Assembly (NCBI GenBank): GCA_934717185.1
Contig: CAKUYQ010000012.1
Location: 1 to 64,000 of the forward strand
From: an uncultured Bacteroidales bacterium
GTDB taxonomy: Bacteria; Bacteroidota; Bacteroidia; Bacteroidales; UBA932
DNA length: 64,000 nt
Direction: 5' to 3'
How positions within the stretch are numbered: position 1 is the stretch's first letter; each line of letters opens with the position of its first letter. Of the stretch, positions 53,151-59,703 are shown one piece after another. A program made the translations under genes and the position numbers. The notes under the pieces were generated by a model that saw only the letters and a list, made by a program, of their open reading frames with translations, did no database searches and was not told the origin of the DNA.

Positions 53151-53933
53151 TTACTTGTAGGAATTCTCTATAGCCAGCCGCAACTCAGTAATACTATGCA
53201 TAGGAGTAATCTCACCGTTCTTTACAAAAGAGATGGTACCTGTCTCCTCTGAAACAACAATTACAGTGGCATCTGTCTCCTCTGTAACACCGGCTGCAGC
53301 GCGGTGACGCATCCCAAGATGAGCAGGTATGTTTGGATTCTCTGTCATTGGCAGAGTACATCTTGCGGCGATTATACGCCCGTTGCCAATAACCACGGCA
53401 CCATCGTGGAGAGGGGAGTTCTTAAAGAAGAGGTTCTCTATGAGCCTTCTGTTTATTGCTGCATCAATTGTATCTCCCGTTTCTATGATAAAATCCAATG
53501 AGGATGAATGTTTCATTACTATAAGTGCCCCTGTCTTGGTCTCGCTCATCTTTCTAACAGCCTGTGTAAGTTCGTCAAGCTCGTGGAGGTTTATATCCAT
53601 CCCCTTTTTCCCAAAGAAGTTGCCAATAATCCTGTGGGCACTTTTCCCATTTACATAACGTTGGCCAAGGTGAAGCAGAAAACGTCTTATCTCTTGTTGG
53701 AAGAGAATAATAAGGGCAATGAATCCCACACCTAAAACCTGCCCCATAAGAGCAGAGAGTAAACTCATCTTCAATGCCTTAACCACTATCCAAAAGACAT
53801 ATATCATAAGTATTCCAACAAATATGCTTATGGCGGCAGTCCCTCTAATCAACTTGTAAATGTAGTAGATGATTAATCCAACCAAGCAGATGTCTATGAT
53901 ATCAATGAGTTGTATGTTTATAAAATCAAACAC
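53151..53933 (-). CDS. cdaA: Diadenylate cyclase CdaA
   Basis: The enzyme makes the second messenger cyclic di-AMP from two ATP. The 260-residue protein has three N-terminal membrane helices (residues 10-30, 35-55, 60-80) and a DisA_N catalytic domain with the DGA motif in PLHDGAVVIGNGRI and the RHR motif in LGMRHRAAAGVTEETD. C-di-AMP usually controls K+ transport and cell-wall homeostasis; the antiporter encoded at 1243 could be a target but this is speculation. Confidence 0.95.
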   Translation of the reverse strand: MFDFINIQLIDIIDICLVGLIIYYIYKLIRGTAAISIFVGILMIYVFWIVVKALKMSLLSALMGQVLGVGFIALIILFQQEIRRFLLHLGQRYVNGKSAHRIIGNFFGKKGMDINLHELDELTQAVRKMSETKTGALIVMKHSSSLDFIIETGDTIDAAINRRLIENLFFKNSPLHDGAVVIGNGRIIAARCTLPMTENPNIPAHLGMRHRAAAGVTEETDATVIVVSEETGTISFVKNGEITPMHSITELRLAIENSYK

Positions 53934-53960
53934 TTTCCTTCTGTTTTAAACCTATATCCG

Positions 53961-53991
53961 CAAAGTTAGGGATTATTTGTCGGGAAGCAAA
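53961..53991 (-). promoter_or_regulatory. Promoter of cdaA (TTTG-N19-TAACTTTG on the minus strand)
   Basis: CAAAGTTA at 53961-53968 and CAAA at 53988-53991 on the plus strand give a well-spaced Bacteroidota promoter for cdaA. The spacer is largely occupied by the intergenic 12-mer motif. Confidence 0.75.
53977..53988 (+). repeat. 12-mer motif, intergenic copy inside the cdaA promoter
   Basis: An exact TTGTCGGGAAGC between the -7 and -33 elements of cdaA, touching the -33. Confidence 0.85.
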
Positions 53992-54049
53992 TATTGCCAT
54001 TAAACGGTTACTCTGCAAATTAATCTCCTGCTGACCAATATTAATAAGG

Positions 54050-54082
54050 AACGGGATGGCTTGGAAGTCCATGCCATCCCGC
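54050..54082. repeat. Hairpin repeat HP, copy A
   Basis: CGGGATGGC and GCCATCCCG are perfect arms with an inner TGGA/TCCA stem. Copies B (55240) and C (57022) share the sequence. With the 78-bp unit at 54127 it fills most of the 337-base spacer before the DUF3791 gene. Confidence 0.85.
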
Positions 54083-54126
54083 GTCTCAAAATATATTAAC
54101 CTTTAGTAAAAGGGGTATCCATAACA

Positions 54127-54204
54127 GAACCTTTTCCTTAAGCCAAATGAGCAAAGACAAACTTGTTTGAGCTTTGCCATGGCGAGGAAAAGCTGCGCGT
54201 AAGC
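54127..54204. repeat. 78-bp hairpin unit, single upstream copy
   Basis: It opens with GAACCTTTTCC and closes with GAGGAAAAGCTGCGCGTAAG. CTTTTCC and GGAAAAG form outer arms, with the inner pairs GCAAAG/CTTTGC and CAAAC/GTTTG, so one strand folds into a long hairpin. Two tandem copies lie at 55442, beyond the three-gene module. Confidence 0.8.
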
Positions 54205-54215
54205 GAAAATTTATA

Positions 54216-54223
54216 TACCTTTG
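54216..54223 (+). promoter_or_regulatory. -7 box TACCTTTG for the DUF3791/DUF3990 module
   Basis: It matches TAnnTTTG and lies 48 bases before the ATG at 54271, directly after the 78-bp unit. The same TACCTTTG occurs at 55413, before the tandem copies. Confidence 0.55.
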
Positions 54224-54270
54224 TATTAGTCAAATACAAAAAAACTGGTTTGGATAAAATACATTATATC

Positions 54271-54489
54271 ATGAAAGATAAGTATAAGATACCATATATC
54301 AATGCTTGTATTAGAGCTTTTGCCAAACGGTTTATGCTTTCAACAAAAACAGCATTTGAATATCTTTATAGGTTTAAGGGTATTGATTTTCTTGTTGAGT
54401 TCTATGAGATAGAACACTTACAGTCAATTGATGACGCTGTTGATGATCTAATAGTGTGTTGTTCTAATAATGGAGGAACGCTTAAATGA
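54271..54489 (+). CDS. DUF3791 family protein
   Basis: The frame is open from 54163, but the upstream part is repeat sequence; the ATG at 54271 gives a 72-residue protein (MKDKYKIPYINACIRAFAKR) that fits the small helical DUF3791 family. Members are regularly encoded just before DUF3990 genes. It shares an ATGA overlap with the next gene, so the two are translationally coupled. A toxin-antitoxin-like relation is inferred from the gene order, not shown. Confidence 0.75.
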   Translation: MKDKYKIPYINACIRAFAKRFMLSTKTAFEYLYRFKGIDFLVEFYEIEHLQSIDDAVDDLIVCCSNNGGTLK

Positions 54490-54955
54490 TACTATATCAT
54501 GGGACAAATGTGGATTTTAAAGTGATAGACCTAAAAATGTCCAATAAGTATAAAGATTTTGGACAAGGTTTTTATTTAACAGATATTCGTTCTCAGGCAG
54601 AAAATCTTGCAGCAAAAAAAGCCAGACTATTTGGCGGATATCCTGTTATTCAAGAGTATACTTTTGAGGAATCCGTGTTAGAAAATGGTAATTTGAATAT
54701 TCTTAAATTTAATTCTCCAACTGTGCAGTGGGCAGAATTTGTGTTTAAAAACAGAAATAGAGAACAAAATTTACTCATAGTTTTGATATAGTCATTGGTC
54801 CAATAGCAGACGATGGCGTTGCATATCTTTTAAGCAGATATGATGAGGAAACACTTAATATTGAGGAATTAAGTAAAGAGTTAACATATAAAAAATTAAA
54901 TAGCCAATATTATTTTGGCACAGAAAAATCTTTAGAATATCTTACAAGATTATGA
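54486..54955 (+). CDS. DUF3990 family (ADP-ribosyltransferase-like) protein, interrupted by a -1 frameshift
   Basis: Frame 0 encodes DUF3990 features (MILYHGTNVDFKVIDLKM; FGQGFYLTDIRSQAENLA; FNSPTVQWAEFVFKNR) and stops early at 54791. In the -1 frame from 54773 the text continues as THSFDIVIGPIADDGVAYLL to the stop at 54953-54955. The joined product is about 156 residues, a normal length. The switch point is A-AAT-TTA at 54767-54773, exactly the X-XXY-YYZ slippery heptamer used for programmed -1 frameshifting. The -1 stop overlaps the next start as ATGA. It is either programmed or a one-base deletion. DUF3990 is related to ADP-ribosyltransferases by fold. Confidence 0.75.
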
Positions 54956-55179
54956 TATCGCAGCAGCAACGAGAGTTTTTAATTAACCATATAGTTGATA
55001 AAATAACTGAGTTTATCATTAAAGATAACAATGCAGATATCTCATCAGCTTTGAAAACTGTTTATCAATCTAAAGTTTATCAGTTGGTACTGGATGTTGA
55101 TGGCGACCTGTATTCTCAAAGTCCGTCTTATATTTACGATCTTTTAAAATCTGAAATTAACGATAATGTGATAAGTTAG
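54952..55179 (+). CDS. Small protein coupled to the DUF3990 gene
   Basis: I do not recognise this 75-residue protein. It is acidic and predicted mostly helical (QQQREFLINHIVDKITEFII; YIYDLLKSEINDN). It starts within the -1 frame stop of the DUF3990 gene (ATGA), the same coupling as at the first junction, so it is the third member of the operon. An antitoxin or chaperone role is possible from its size and position only. Confidence 0.65.
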   Translation: MISQQQREFLINHIVDKITEFIIKDNNADISSALKTVYQSKVYQLVLDVDGDLYSQSPSYIYDLLKSEINDNVIS

Positions 55180-55239
55180 GATAGTTTATTGCTGAATGAC
55201 CCATCTAAGAAGAATATAGAATTTTATATTTGAGAAACA

Positions 55240-55271
55240 GAACGGGATGGCTTGGAAGTCCATGCCATCCA
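55240..55271. repeat. Hairpin repeat HP, copy B
   Basis: It has the same GGGATGGCTTGGAAGTCCAT core as copies A and C, but the right arm ends CCATCCAG, weakening the outer base pairs. The flank GAAACAGAACGGG is shared with copy C. Confidence 0.8.
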
Positions 55272-55412
55272 GTTCTATAGGTAATTTTGGTAAAAAGTGT
55301 TTATTCGGCTAAAAATCAAGATAGAAAAATACATAATGCCGCATGTAATTTATTATACACTTTAGATGGTGAAATTTTATAATATATCTGTATAACAACA
55401 AATTATTTTTAC

Positions 55413-55420
55413 TACCTTTG
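55413..55420 (+). promoter_or_regulatory. Promoter-like TACCTTTG before the tandem 78-bp units
   Basis: The box points into the repeat array, with no gene until 55920. Confidence 0.35.
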
Positions 55421-55441
55421 TAACAGACAATCTAACGATAA

Positions 55442-55615
55442 GAACCTTTTCCGTAAGCCAGATGAGCAGAGCCAAACTTGTTTGAGCTTTGCCATGGCGA
55501 GGAAAAGCTGCGCGAAAGCGAACCTTTTCCGTAAGCCAGATGAGCAGAGCCAAACTTGTTTGAGTTTTGCCATGGCGAGGAAAAGCTGCGCGAAAGCGAA
55601 CCTTTTCCGTAAGCC
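55442..55615. repeat. Tandem 78-bp hairpin units (two full, one partial)
   Basis: Units start at 55442, 55520 and 55598 with a period of 78 bases; the third stops after GAACCTTTTCCGTAAGCC, where a GCNAAN arm begins. The two full units differ by only one visible base. Confidence 0.9.
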
Positions 55616-55618
55616 TTT

Positions 55619-55836
55619 TTGGCGTTGGCGTTAGCGTTGGCATTAGCCATAATTGAGTTTATAGTGTATAGGCAGCATTATAAAAGTTAAGAGTTGAAAG
55701 TTTAAAGCGTATAGATAGTTTTAAAGTTAACAGAGGTAAAGTCAAAAGTAAGAAACTAATATCTTTAAAACTATCAACTGATAAACTGACTTTAAACAAT
55801 AAACTATAAACTATAAACTGAATTAGCCAAAGCTAA
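55619..55836. repeat. GCNAAN palindromic repeat (locus 6)
   Basis: The left arm TTGGCGTTGGCGTTAGCGTT runs to 55648 and the right arm TTAGCCAAAGCTAAAGCTAA spans 55816-55836. The centre is made of TTTATAGTG, AGTTGAAAG and AACTATAAAC words. Confidence 0.75.
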
Positions 55837-55919
55837 AGCTAATTATTTTGTTCCCGTGCATATTCCGCACATAGGTTCCATAAAAAGTATTTATTAACAA
55901 CACTAAAACTATTAAGTGT

Positions 55920-56300
55920 ATGAAATTTTTAAAAATTTATTTTGTTGCCATGTTAGCGTTGTTTGCGGTAGCATGTAGCCACGATGCATTAAAAGAGAAA
56001 GTGTTCAATACTACAACAATCCAAAACGATCAGGATCTGCAGATTGTGCCTAAAGAGGAAGCCTTGGCACTTTTGGATAGATTCTTGGATGAAACCTATC
56101 CTGCCACCAAGTCTGAACCAAAAAGAAAGATTGCAACCGTTAGTGAGTACTATGGAGAGGCCCCTTTAACCAAGGCTAATGACAAAGGCGAGCAGGTGAA
56201 GATTCCACAGGCCTATTTAGTTAATTTTGAAGGGGAGAGAGGCTTTGCCGTATTGGGAGCAAATAATAAAGTTCCCGACATAGTAGCCGTAACAGAATAA
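55920..56300 (+). CDS. Orphan C10-protease prodomain-like lipoprotein
   Basis: The 126-residue protein has a lipoprotein signal (MLALFAVACS, cysteine at residue 19). The mature part resembles the N-terminal inhibitory prodomain of streptopain-type (C10) cysteine proteases, including AYLVNFEGERGFAVLGANN and PDIVAVTE, after which a protease domain is expected. Instead a stop follows, and the next 150 bases contain no catalytic motif. It may be a remnant left by a deletion or a free-standing Spi-type protease inhibitor. Confidence 0.65.
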   Translation: MKFLKIYFVAMLALFAVACSHDALKEKVFNTTTIQNDQDLQIVPKEEALALLDRFLDETYPATKSEPKRKIATVSEYYGEAPLTKANDKGEQVKIPQAYLVNFEGERGFAVLGANNKVPDIVAVTE

Positions 56301-56493
56301 ACGGATACTTCTCTCAGCATTGTTTGAAGCCGGAAAGAGCGTATGAATATGATAACCCGGATGAAGAACAAAGTAGAGGACACAGGTACAATTTACATTT
56401 TAGAGTAATCACTTATGACATACCTTCGCAGCCTGTTACAAGAAGTTACTCAGTAAAATAGCTAAGTATTACTAATAGTTAAAAAATAAGGAT
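56301..56493 (+). other. Decayed coding sequence after the prodomain gene
   Basis: Short stretches read like protein in different frames (for example RVITYDIPSQPVTRSYSVK ending near 56458) but stops interrupt them. It could be the tail of a lost protease gene. Confidence 0.35.
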
Positions 56494-56895
56494 ATGAGAA
56501 ATTATATATTATGCACTTTATGCATGTTGCTATTGGGTTGTTATAAAATATATCCCAATAAACTAACTCCAAAGGAGTTGGAAATTGACGCCTCTGAGCA
56601 GGTAGTTTACGTCAATGCTACAAGAAAAATAGATATAATTGATATTGTTAGCAGTGCAGATTCGTATCCAGATTCTAAGAAAGGCGAAGAAACAAAAGAT
56701 TTCAATGGAATTTTAGTATGCAATGGAGTTTGGTTTAATGCGCGTATAAATACAAATGACCTTGACTCATGTAATGTGATTAAGTTTTACTTTAAAAAAA
56801 ATGACTCCGGGGAAAAAAGAAAAATTGTGTATACCGTTAAGGGTGATATCCATTTCCAAATGCCTGTAGGCTCTATAACTCAAAGCGTCCAATAG
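56494..56895 (+). CDS. Small lipoprotein of unknown function
   Basis: The 133-residue product starts with MRNYILCTLCMLLLGC, a lipobox ending at Cys16. The rest has a strand-rich pattern (LEIDASEQVVYVNATRKIDI) that faintly recalls an immunoglobulin-like/BACON fold. In Bacteroides, small lipoproteins next to C10 protease genes can act as inhibitors; whether that holds here is an inference from position. Confidence 0.6.
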   Translation: MRNYILCTLCMLLLGCYKIYPNKLTPKELEIDASEQVVYVNATRKIDIIDIVSSADSYPDSKKGEETKDFNGILVCNGVWFNARINTNDLDSCNVIKFYFKKNDSGEKRKIVYTVKGDIHFQMPVGSITQSVQ

Positions 56896-56907
56896 CCTGC
56901 TTGGCCG

Positions 56908-56976
56908 TACCTTGAGTTCAAGCTACTCCAGGCTCTTAACGACAGTCAAATGTTTAATGATTTCAAAAAAAGATGA
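56908..56976 (+). pseudogene. Possible 3' gene fragment
   Basis: The frame reads YLEFKLLQALNDSQMFNDFK and stops at 56974-56976; no start is present. It looks like the last 22 codons of a lost gene just before hairpin C. Confidence 0.3.
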
Positions 56977-57021
56977 GGTAGCCATGATACTCTTTAGTTT
57001 ACACTACCCATTTGAAAAACA

Positions 57022-57054
57022 GAACGGGATGGCTTGGAAGTCCATGCCATCCCG
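57022..57054. repeat. Hairpin repeat HP, copy C
   Basis: CGGGATGGC and GCCATCCCG are perfect arms. Like copy A it is followed by GTCTCAAAATA, with one difference just before it. Confidence 0.85.
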
Positions 57055-57116
57055 TGTCTCAAAATAATCAACGTTATTAATAACCAATGATTTTATTGTT
57101 GTTGTGTTTGTATAGG

Positions 57117-58232
57117 CTATTTGTTTTGTGTCTCTTTTGATTTTACAAACATATCTTTCCAAGCGTCTACATCCTTGATAGAGCGCTCAAAAAATTCTTT
57201 CTTCTGTTTATAATATTCCTCTATATTCTCTTTGCTCACCTCTTTAAGAGCTGCGAACAGTCTTTCAATTGACTGAATCTGCATAAAGTTGATATGAGCG
57301 AAGTTTTTGTAGTTATACATTTTAATCATCTCTTCTGCTTTTCCGGCCAAACGCAGTTCTGCAAGTTGTGCACACGTATTGGCCATATAATCATTTGAAG
57401 TTGCCAAAAGTTTTATATTATTGATGCAGCATTTTATAACATTGTCTGTAAGCTCATCCTTATTAACTTTACCGTAGATGCCATATCCTGCAAGGTAATA
57501 GAACAGTTTGTTGGTATATGTCTTAAGAATGAGACCGTTAATGTTTTCAGTACCATACTTTGAACAAGCCATAGCCTTATGGTCTACAATAAATTTGTGC
57601 AATTTGTCACTACTGTTTACATTCTGGCTAATATATGGCCATAGCTCCTCTGATAAAACCTCATTGGCTTTAAAATCATATACAACAGTCTCTGCAAACA
57701 CTTTAGATTCATCATTCATATATGCGGCAGACAGTGCTTTGAAGTAAGCTGCTGCATTCTCAATGGACTTATCTGCATCATATTTTTCTTTGATTTTTTT
57801 AGGAGAATTGTTTATGTTTTTAGCCTTTTCTACGCGCGCTATGAATTCATTAAGTTGCCCACTACCAACAATTCTGCCAATTTCATTGCCATCGGCATCT
57901 AAAATAAGGAATGTAGGAAAAGCCGCAACATTAAATCTCTTCATGAGATCTTTTCCCTCGCCTTTCTCCATATCAAATTTTGCATTTATGAAGTTTGCAT
58001 TAAAGTATTTTCCTGCAGCCTCTGTTGGGAATACCTCATTGGCCATCTTTTTGCATGGCCCGCACCAAGAGGTGTAGCAGTCCATGAAAATAAGCTTTTT
58101 ATTTTTGCTCTTTTTTGCTTTAGCGAGCACCTCATTGAATGAACCGGTTTCCCATATGACACCTTTATTTTCTTGAGCAAAGAGCGAGAGTGAGAACATA
58201 ACGGCAACAGCCAAAGTAATAAATTTTTTCAT
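57117..58232 (-). CDS. Exported thioredoxin-fold protein
   Basis: The 371-residue protein has a signal peptide (ends near SLFAQ) and a thioredoxin domain at about residues 25-140 with the redox motif SWCGPCKK and FPTFLILDADG. Residues 150-371 are helical and have no named domain. It is the last gene of a minus-strand group with TlpA, SusD and SusC, but a promoter-like box in the 317-base gap upstream suggests separate transcription too. It may reduce or isomerise disulfides of periplasmic or outer-membrane proteins. Confidence 0.82.
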   Translation of the reverse strand: MKKFITLAVAVMFSLSLFAQENKGVIWETGSFNEVLAKAKKSKNKKLIFMDCYTSWCGPCKKMANEVFPTEAAGKYFNANFINAKFDMEKGEGKDLMKRFNVAAFPTFLILDADGNEIGRIVGSGQLNEFIARVEKAKNINNSPKKIKEKYDADKSIENAAAYFKALSAAYMNDESKVFAETVVYDFKANEVLSEELWPYISQNVNSSDKLHKFIVDHKAMACSKYGTENINGLILKTYTNKLFYYLAGYGIYGKVNKDELTDNVIKCCINNIKLLATSNDYMANTCAQLAELRLAGKAEEMIKMYNYKNFAHINFMQIQSIERLFAALKEVSKENIEEYYKQKKEFFERSIKDVDAWKDMFVKSKETQNK

Positions 58233-58270
58233 CTTATATATCTTTTATATGTTAGTATTATATTCTTAGT

Positions 58271-58384
58271 TTAGTAATCTTAAAAAATAACTTGGTAATC
58301 TTTAATTGTCTTTTCGGTCTATATTTCTTTTCTCAAAAATACTGCTAAATCTTTACCAACTTATTTTTTAACGCTTACTTAAAT
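58271..58384. repeat. Inverted-repeat element, copy 2 (upstream of the thioredoxin gene)
   Basis: It matches 43552-43650 along its length except for about 23 extra central bases around TCTATATTTCTTTTCTCAAA. Those bases include a minus-strand TATTTTTG box missing from copy 1. Confidence 0.75.
58334..58341 (-). promoter_or_regulatory. -7 box TATTTTTG (minus strand) inside repeat copy 2
   Basis: CAAAAATA on the plus strand is a TAnnTTTG match about 100 bases upstream of the thioredoxin-protein start. Confidence 0.45.
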
Positions 58385-58482
58385 AGTGTAAAAGTACCTG
58401 CATCAATCATCGTAAAGGGTAAAGATACAGCCATCCGCGTATTATAATACAACTAACTGTGGCTTTTTCCATCATGTATTTT

Positions 58483-58515
58483 AAAAGGGATAGCATTCAT
58501 TAGGCCATCCCTTTA
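58483..58515 (-). terminator. Terminator after the tlpA-like gene
   Basis: AAAGGGAT and the facing ATCCCTTT pair around an 18-base centre, with a T run on the minus strand. Confidence 0.6.
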
Positions 58516-58549
58516 TCAAATAATCAAACTTTATTAACCGTTAAATACA

Positions 58550-59683
58550 CTATTTAAGTAATTCCTCTAATTTGGATTGCAGCTCTGCGCCTCTGAGATT
58601 TCGGGCAATTATAATACCGTCTTTGTCAAATAATACTGTGGCCGGAATACCGCTCACTCCATATAGTTTTGAACCTTCGCAATCCCATCCCTTTAGGTCT
58701 GATAACTGCGGCCAAGGAAGATTGAGCTCTTCAAGAGCTTTTTTCCATGCTTCGTCTTTTGAGTCAAGGGAAACACCAACAACTTCAAAGTCTTTTCCAT
58801 TATACTTCTTATATGCTTCAAGAACATTGGGCATCTCTGCTCTGCATGGTGCACACCAGCTTGCCCAAAAGTCTAAAAGTACGTATTTGCCCCTTCCTAC
58901 GTAGTTAGATAAAGAGACTGTATTGCCGTCTTTATCGTTCATTGTAAAGTCTGTAAATGGTTTGCCTACAGAAGTTTTTTCTAAAATCTCTATGATGGAT
59001 GCAATTCTCTTGTAGGCCGGAGTGGTTTTTGTGTATTCATTTGCCCCTCCGAGAAGGGCTTTTTTGCCCTCTAAAGTTGCTTCTGAATATGCTGCGTTAT
59101 GCAGGTCTATATGCCATGTTGCAGGATTATTGATGTTGTCCTTTACATAATTGTATTTTACTGATATGAATTTTTGCCTGCAATCTCTAATGATATTGTT
59201 AAGGCTGTCAACTTCGCTCACAGACAATTCTATTCCATCTCTTTTTGCATTCTCAATTTTGGAGTATGTATCCATAAAAGTTTTTGACAGAGCGTGATAT
59301 TCGTTATTATGTAGCTGATATGAGTCATTAAATGGTGTTCCCGATACAGCTGTTTCTCCATTCTCGTCTGTTGTAATGGTTATGGTACCCTTTTCAAGCA
59401 CCACTGTTGCGTAGAGCAAAGGTGGGTTTGACATACTGCCATCCAATACGTAAATGGTACAATAGTCCGGGTTTTCAATCTCACCCTTAAATGAATATTT
59501 ACCATTTGTAATAATGGTTGAATCCTTAGCCGGTTTTTCTTTGGAATCTGTTGTACTTGAAATTTTGTATATTGTCTTTCCATCTAAATGGCTGTCTGCA
59601 ACGGTTCCGCTGATATTATAACAGTTGTCTGAACAGCCGGCTGCACATAGGCATGCTATTGCAATTGATATTATATGCTTCAT
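58550..59683 (-). CDS. TlpA-family thiol-disulfide oxidoreductase lipoprotein (DUF4369-type)
   Basis: The 377-residue protein has a lipobox (CLCAAGC, cysteine at residue 17), an N-terminal DUF4369-like beta domain (ISGTVADSHLDGKTIYKI) and a C-terminal thioredoxin-like AhpC/TlpA domain from about 235 with FWASWCAPCRAEMP and GIPATVLFDKDG. Such proteins are frequent next to SusC/SusD pairs in Bacteroidota. It starts 20 bases after the SusD stop and is thus probably in the same operon. Confidence 0.88.
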   Translation of the reverse strand: MKHIISIAIACLCAAGCSDNCYNISGTVADSHLDGKTIYKISSTTDSKEKPAKDSTIITNGKYSFKGEIENPDYCTIYVLDGSMSNPPLLYATVVLEKGTITITTDENGETAVSGTPFNDSYQLHNNEYHALSKTFMDTYSKIENAKRDGIELSVSEVDSLNNIIRDCRQKFISVKYNYVKDNINNPATWHIDLHNAAYSEATLEGKKALLGGANEYTKTTPAYKRIASIIEILEKTSVGKPFTDFTMNDKDGNTVSLSNYVGRGKYVLLDFWASWCAPCRAEMPNVLEAYKKYNGKDFEVVGVSLDSKDEAWKKALEELNLPWPQLSDLKGWDCEGSKLYGVSGIPATVLFDKDGIIIARNLRGAELQSKLEELLK

Positions 59684-59703
59684 TTTATTTTGATTTTAAA
59701 ATT

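Larger units (their letters stand above)
55180..55919. other. Repeat-rich gene-free stretch
   Basis: These 740 bases hold hairpin B, a promoter-like TACCTTTG, two and a quarter tandem 78-bp units and a GCNAAN palindrome (all listed separately). The rest is AT-rich with TTTATAGT/AACTATAAAC words that recur at 49.3 kb. I see no gene; predicted peptides here are translations of the repeats. Confidence 0.8.

Noticed and set aside
54163..54270. Extended N-terminus of the DUF3791 gene from the TTG at 54163
   Set aside because: The extension is encoded by the 78-bp repeat and precedes the TACCTTTG promoter box; the ATG at 54271 fits the family.
55442..55615. CRISPR-like array
   Set aside because: Units are contiguous 78-bp tandem copies without unique spacers, and no cas genes are present.
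55377..55650. Two minus-strand frames with a repeated 26-residue unit
   Set aside because: The repeat is the translated 78-bp DNA unit (78 bases equal 26 codons), so frames stay open by chance; no start signal or homologous family is recognised.
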